In this document: piece after piece, positions 58,479 through 64,000 of the stretch | Numbering within the stretch: the stretch's first letter is position 1 | Layout of the letters: every line of letters begins with the position of its first letter | Assembly: GCF_963675165.1 (NCBI RefSeq) | Contig: NC_087379.1 | Coordinates: 2,794,201-2,858,200 of the forward strand | DNA: 64,000 nucleotides | From: Halichondria panicea | Lineage: Eukaryota; Porifera; Demospongiae; Suberitida; Halichondriidae | Reading direction: 5' to 3' | Made by a program: the position numbers and the translations under genes | Notes under the pieces: generated by a model | What the model saw: the letters and a program-made list of their open reading frames with translations, nothing else | The model's database searches: none | What the model was told of the DNA's origin: nothing

Positions 58479-61400
58479 CTATGACAGTTCACTGTATGGA
58501 GGGAGAATGCTTAGAATATAGTCTAACGATCTGAGCCCCTCCTCCTTTGCCCTGCCAGACAGTGTGGCCTTTCTCTTCTCATAGGCCAACAGCACCTCTA
58601 CAATGTCATTCATGAGCACAGTGATATCCTATAAGGGCGAGAGCAGGAGGTGGAACAGAGGATGAATACTGTTGTTGTTAGGTAATCAACAGTCAGAGTG
58701 TCTAGAAACTCACACACACACACACTTTGTGAAATCAAGTAAATAAAATGACAAAACAACCCATGAACTACTAACTTAATTGAGAATACACATTCAACAG
58801 CATATATAAATATATAGGTATACACTTTTCTTTACTATAGGCATCAACTAGGAATGGGTGCCTTGCACTTCCTTCCAATTAAGTGTGTGAACTTTTGATT
58901 GTCAAAGGTACACACAATCAAGTACAAGTATAGCTAGGGTGATATCACAACTAAGGGGAATGCTCTCTCACACACACACTATGGAACTGGAAGTAATACA
59001 GAGGGAATGTTACAAAATTAAATTCTATACACAATGTCAAATGACCCACCTCTCTAAAGTGACATTTGAGGTCATAGATCATACCTCAATGGCTGCCCTC
59101 CCATCAGGTACACTGGGGTCTGCTGCATGTCGCTTAGTGTTCACGTTGGAAGTAGGGAGGGCTATGATCTTGTGCTGCCGCTGGAACCTCTCCAACTCTC
59201 TCTCACTCACCTCTCGATTAGAACAGTCAGCACTGGAGAAATAGACAAGAACAACCATTTATATTAATGCACTAACAGGGTATGTACGTTACTTAATATA
59301 TTATTGCCTCCTCAAGCAATAACTACATAAAAGCCACATAAGGGAACAGTTGTACATGTACAGTACCTAGCTTATAGTAGGATTAATTCTCCCTAGCTAC
59401 TGTATACCGTATAGCGCGAAATTTTCGAGGCACTTATATTTCGTGGATTAGCCTCTAAAAGCTATTTCGTTGCACAATGTTCGCGGAATGACTGCTTACC
59501 GGAAGCCACGCCTTTAAATCTATGCATGCTATAGCAGGTAATTCAATTTTTGTGGACTTAATTTTCGTGTAGGATTCTAACCCACGAAATCCGCGAAAAT
59601 TAAGCCCCTCGAAAATTTCGCGCTATACGGTATACAGACAAGACTTTGATGACAGAACAACCGCAACAGGAAAAATACAGGGTACTGTAGTTTTGCAATC
59701 CATTGCTAAGCAATGAGATCTTATCAGTGGCACCACACTGTCTGACTAGTGCAGTAATGTGCTATAATTATGCACACCACATTGACTACATTAGGAGTAC
59801 TCCTGTGACTCTACATGTACAAAACAGTGGAAGGTTTGGGCCCTCTTGCCTCACAGTCTGACTATATACAATATATACTCGTTATACCCACTTAAACCTA
59901 TCACATATGCCAGTGCATTTACAGCCATAGTTTTCTATACTCTGGGACTGCCTACTATTTCCTACACAAGCATCCAAGGTTTCACGCCATTCTCAAATTA
60001 CACCCCCACACACCCACACGCATTGGTAACCATACACCGTAAACAAGAGACGTACTGGGCAAAGCCACTCACTCACTGTGTTCCTATCACCATGTTGAAA
60101 GTGTCAGGAGTTGGTAGAGCTCCAAGTATTGAAGTAAACTGCATAATCCAATAAGCACAGAGTAACAAAACAACAGCCACAACTACAGCCAACATTTCTA
60201 CTCATTGCCTAGCACTATTGTATTGGTTAAGATACCATGCTATAAAAGTGTGGATTTCAAATCTCATTAAAGACGTTCAACCAGTGAATGAAATTGCAAT
60301 CAAATACATATTCAGCCTGGGGGTTAATATATTAGATATAATGATACATGCACACCCTCATCATATCAACTCACCAGCTGTGGTAGAGTTTCCCAACTGT
60401 GCCTGGAGGAAACACAACAAAGGCATTATACTGGAGTTCACATTCACTATCTCACTACTAGGCAAACAATGCACACTAGCTGTGAATGAAAGGCATCCAG
60501 CAGATGTTTAGGACATTGACAAGTGCATGGATCTAGTTCCATATAAACATTGCAGCACTACATTGTCAGGAGTGTGGGAACAAGGTTAATTTTGTATATC
60601 AGTGATGTGCCCAGACTTTTGACAGAAGTGGAGGCTATTTTCAATCCTCAATCTCAAAATCTCAATCTCAAAATTGTTTCTTTTATAGCCTAGACCTAAG
60701 AGACGGTTATTTTTGTCTATAAGTGATTAGTACCGACGAGTGTGGGCACACCCCTATATAATTATACTTATATGAGTATTGCACGCTTTTAAGGCACAAG
60801 AGCAAACGCAACTTTGATCAAGGTGCAGTGGTTTATACTGAAGCTAAATCTCGGCCCAAGTACCTGTCAGAATAGGAGAAGAAGAAGAGTATGCCATCAG
60901 TGGATTGTTTGCAGGTGGGCAGAATGTGGTCAAAGCGTGAGAGCATCCTCTCCCCAACATCCCACAGCTCCAGCTTGACAATCACCGTCCTCTGGTCCGC
61001 CTCCAACTGAGGGGGGTTAAGAGTATGTGTATAGATTAAAAGAAACAAGAATCACCTGCAAGGGATTGCTCACAGTGCTGCAATGTTACCAGCTAATAAT
61101 CATCACCCATATTGCTATCATGCATATAGACAGTATTCATGCACTCCTGAAACACTTTACCATCACTGGCCAGTAGAGAGCGGTGGTCTGAATACCGAGG
61201 GTCTCCTCGTGAACACACGGGATGTCTGCAGAGGGGGTACTGTAAAGGAGTATACATGTTCATCACCCAACAAATACATTACGCTCAAATCTAGTCAGCT
61301 GGGTTTGTTAAGCAATGTATTACGACTTGCCTATTATGCTCAAAACTAAGGCTTACAATACTCAACAATAAGCACACATTGTATTAAGTGCAAAATTATT

Positions 61401-62060
61401 GCTTCAAAGCGATCATCAAGAGATTGCATAGCGGCTACCAAGAGTCAATAGGTTTACAGAACCTAGCTCTCACCTCTGCCCATTAGCTTGTGCACAGTGC
61501 TGGTCTTGCCCACTCCAGACTTGCCCACTAGGAACAACCGTCGGAACAGAACAGGATACATCTTGCCACCCTGCTCGAACTGGGGCTTCTCGAGGAGACC
61601 TGTGTGTATGGATGGGAAGTACGTATACACTGCATAACGAAACACTAGAACGTTATTCTGATAGCTGTATCTGAACGAAAAGCTACAATGTACATGTACG
61701 TACGTAGATTGAACATAATTATTTCATTGCAAACATGGACACGTACGTATACACATCAACACTACGACTATCACAGGTACACTTCCAAAAAGCTTGGCGA
61801 CTAGGATACTACATAGCATACTGATACGATCATGACATGAGACATTCACACACAATCACCAATGCAATGGGGAGCTTATGCAACTTGTGTAACTTTCAGC
61901 AGCATTTTAGATTATTACCAAACGATTTTCTCTTGTTTCTCCCCAACAGAGCATTGATAAGCCCTCTTGCCTCAGAGGTTTTCTGCCAGTCACGCTGCAC
62001 CACAAAAGCCTCCCGTCTGGCTGGTCTAGAGCCAACTTTCGAAGAGCCAGCATTCTCCAT
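58479..62060 (-). CDS. CPLANE2: CPLANE2 / RSG1, small GTPase of the ciliogenesis and planar polarity effector complex
   Basis: Eight coding exons on minus: 62060-61919, 61599-61474, 61225-61161, 61006-60864, 60402-60375, 60138-60077, 59232-59085, 58628-58479, giving 287 residues in frame. The P-loop is FLVGKSGVGKTS (about 68-79). ETLGIQTTALYWP corresponds to the G2 region. LWDVGERMLSRFDHILPTCK is a diagnostic RSG1 stretch (W-D-x-G-E and FDH-x-LP-x-CK), and FFFSYSDR follows. The guanine-specificity motif position reads MVIGTQHAD rather than N/TKxD, an RSG1-like divergence. Exon 5 is a 28-nt micro-exon. In vertebrates RSG1 works with Fuzzy, Inturned and Wdpcp at the basal body in IFT-A recruitment and ciliogenesis. 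A CCGTATA-type MITE lies in the sixth intron. It is head to head with CEP104. Confidence 0.9.
59404..59634. mobile_element. TACCGTATAGCGCG MITE, nearly perfect inverted ends
   Basis: TACCGTATAGCGCGAAATTT continuing TTCGAGG at the left; CCTCGAAAATTTCGCGCTATACGGTA inverted at the right. Inner CACGAAATCCGCGAAAATTA motifs are also palindromic. The 231-base element has no coding capacity and sits in a CPLANE2 intron. Relatives are at 48124-48323 and near 5820-5890. Confidence 0.75.
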
Positions 62061-62229
62061 TTTCGATTTATAAAAGCAAATGCGGCTTGGTCTCGAAACA
62101 AAATCGGGCCAAGCTTTGATTTAACTCCCTCTTCACTGAATAAGCCAAGTTTCAGCAAAGAGAGAACAAGCAGAGAGCAGAGATAGTTATCTCTGCAGAG
62201 AGCAAGAAGGCATCCAGAGGTGTCACGTC
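62061..62229. promoter_or_regulatory. Bidirectional promoter interval, CPLANE2 / CEP104
   Basis: Only 169 bases separate the two start codons, so both 5' UTRs and both promoters must lie here or overlap the genes. It includes an imperfect palindrome AGAGATAGTTATCTCTGCAG. A convincing full RFX X-box was not seen, though half-site-like GAAAC occurs at 62096. Confidence 0.6.
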
Positions 62230-63884
62230 ATGCCAAAGAAAATACAATTTCGAGTTGTGTACTGCACCGGTTGGGAAGATGACTACCCTCCAAAGGACCT
62301 GGAGGTGAGTTGGAGGGAATTGAGAGTCACTCACGTGTTTACTATTGCTCTACACCTAGGTACACAGTCCATTCATCAAGGGATGGAGATCTCCAAGGTA
62401 GTGAGGTCTATATTAGCACTTCATGAGCTTGTAATTGTGTACTAAAATTCCTCTGTCTTTTGTGTCAATCTTAGATACATCAATAGATAGTGCATAAGTT
62501 TAACCCTTTCATGCATATCGCATGCAACAACTTGAGGTTCATATTCTGTGTTATGGAAACCTCTTAGGTGCTGTTTCGATTATCATGTGTTATGTGCAAA
62601 CGTAGTGACTTCCACCCTTGGCGTATAGCAAAGAGAGAATGCCCCCTCCCCCCTCCCCTAGTGACCTACATCCCCTCCCTGTGCAGGTACTGCCTCTACC
62701 CCCAGGAGCTGGTGCTGCGAATGGACCCTCCTGCAAGAGTGAGGAAACTGCAGCTTCTCTCACATCAATACATGATTGGTGAGGGATTTCTGGGTGGGGT
62801 CATTAGCCAAGCTTTAACTTCAATTAACATCTATTTTCACGTTATAGGATTGTGACACTTTTCCAATCATCTGCATGCAATTGATAATTAATTTTTTCCT
62901 TCCAGCTTCCAAGATTGACCTGTATGTTGGTGAGCTACCTTCGGACACTCACACGTCTCTTGAGGCTGCCCACTTCAAGAGGCTGGGTTACGTCTCACTG
63001 TCGGACAATGAGCAGACTGGATACAGGGTGAGTGGTGGCTGGATGCTTGTATTGCCCCGATTGTGTACCGTACGTATAGCGGGTAGCCTTGGCGATTAAA
63101 GGATAATTGACCATACCATTATTGATCACGTGTGAGATTGCATCTTGAAGTATAATTGGCTAATTTTAATTGGGCGACCCTCACCTAGATTTGCCAATCA
63201 CCAATTATATCTGCTGTACGGTATTATGTGTTCTGTGCACTGTATAGTGTGCATGTAGTATTAAACATTTCAGGAGGTTATGTTTTGGAGACGAAACCAC
63301 TGTCCCTTGTTGAGGGGCATTTAATACAGTGTCCCTTTCTCAGAGGGTCCTTTATTGGAGGTTGTACATGTATGTGTGTTAATGTACTATTCATTGTCTC
63401 TCCAGTCTAGAGAGTTGAAATCTGTCAATCTGGACTGTGCTGGTCACCTCATCAAGCTGGTGCTGCAGCCCAACCACATCAACAGGCTCAACCTCTTCAA
63501 TCAGGTACATTATACTATAGTGACACTGACTTCATTAGGACATGCGCTCACATATATTATGTACAATATTATTGTTATGCATGATTATATGCTTACAATT
63601 TTGTTTAGAACTGTTACCACCTGTACATGCATAGTACATGTAGCTGTATGTAAGCTGTACAGCTTAGTTAGTGCATGTTGTTATCGTACAGTGCAGCTAG
63701 TTGTCATTGAACTATACAAATTATCAAGGACGTACCGGTACTAACCGCCCCCCCCCTCCCACACACACAGGTGAGCTTGGTGGCTCTTAATGTGATTGGG
63801 GACCAACACTCGTTGCCTAGAGTGGGAGTGAGCAGCTCACTACCAAAACATCCCAGTCACTACATCGAGAAAAGCAAGGCAGAT
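62230..63884 (+). CDS. CEP104: CEP104, N-terminal part (gene continues past window)
   Basis: Six exons seen: 62230-62304, 62360-62397, 62687-62778, 62906-63027, 63406-63504, 63771-63884 (ending at a GTGAGT donor), 180 codons so far. It starts MPKKIQFRVVYCTGWEDDYP and continues with GWRSPR, YPQELVLRM, RVRKLQLLSHQYMI, RLGYVSLSDNEQTG, RELKSVNLDC and NQVSLVALNVIGD, the ordered signature of the N-terminal jelly-roll domain of CEP104. In other animals this protein caps ciliary tips and binds tubulin, EB proteins and CP110/CEP97. The coiled coil and TOG domains expected downstream are beyond the window edge. A pyrimidine-rich tract (CCCCCCCCTCCC) precedes exon 6. Confidence 0.93.
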
Positions 63885-64000
63885 GTGAGTGTATGTATAG
63901 AACACACTGTGCAAGCTCAATTGTATAATACGTAGTAGCCTACGCCACACGTTGTCCATATGCTTCCCATGGTTTAGTTTGCAGCATGGTTCTGTATGTC

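Noticed and set aside
62061-62229. RFX X-box in the CPLANE2/CEP104 promoter
   Set aside because: Only a half-site-like GAAAC was found; no full imperfect palindrome matching the X-box.

Overview
The window reads as nuclear DNA of an early-branching metazoan, most likely a demosponge. This is inferred from multi-exon genes with GT-AG introns, secreted Calx-beta/sushi and galaxin-like proteins, a Cdc42 matching bilaterian Cdc42 almost throughout, two conserved ciliary genes, and AT-rich intergenic DNA full of small terminal-inverted-repeat (TIR) elements. No species can be named from the sequence alone. I see no CRISPR array, phage, operon or convincing RNA gene.

Left part (1-21.4 kb): two divergent DEDDh exonuclease-like genes (1-576 minus, partial; 6433-7308 plus), each with a different acidic residue lost from exonuclease motif I. 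Next is a 14-kb minus-strand gene (7486-21409) that I resolve into 16 exons coding 847 residues: a signal peptide, four Calx-beta repeats, three sushi domains and two C-terminal Ig-like repeats, with every intron in phase 1. Its introns hold a dead LINE, nested MITEs, an antisense frameshifted EF-hand gene copy and a same-strand galaxin-like gene with its own signal peptide.

Middle (21.5-48.6 kb): a duplicated block of a GLYAT-like acyltransferase gene (minus), a type I membrane receptor gene (minus) and a divergently transcribed second receptor gene (plus). Both receptors are SP-Ig-FN3-FN3-Cys-rich-TM proteins of about 590 residues with the same intron phases. In block 1 (21.5-27.8 kb) the minus receptor is intact and the plus partner is a broken stub. 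In block 2 (31.1-42.1 kb) the minus receptor is a multiply broken pseudogene and the plus partner is intact. A third, more diverged GLYAT-like gene lies at 44.9-48.6 kb. The duplicated, paired and partly dead receptors with contrasting tails resemble immune-type or allorecognition receptor clusters; that role is a hypothesis.

Right part (48.6-64 kb): about 7 kb of repeat-rich DNA without a recognisable gene, then Cdc42 (56016-57769 plus), CPLANE2/RSG1 (58479-62060 minus) and the start of CEP104 (62230 onward, plus). The last two are ciliary genes placed head to head, 169 bp apart.

The mobile DNA consists of CR1/L2-like LINE remnants and several non-autonomous TIR families: pogo-like with TA target, a TTAA-flanked family, a CAGGGGCGTAG family with 5-bp target duplications, and foldbacks ending in AGGAGGTACGAC. 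Several show insertions into one another that give relative ages. Exon coordinates were derived by hand from splice signals, frame continuity and paralog comparison.
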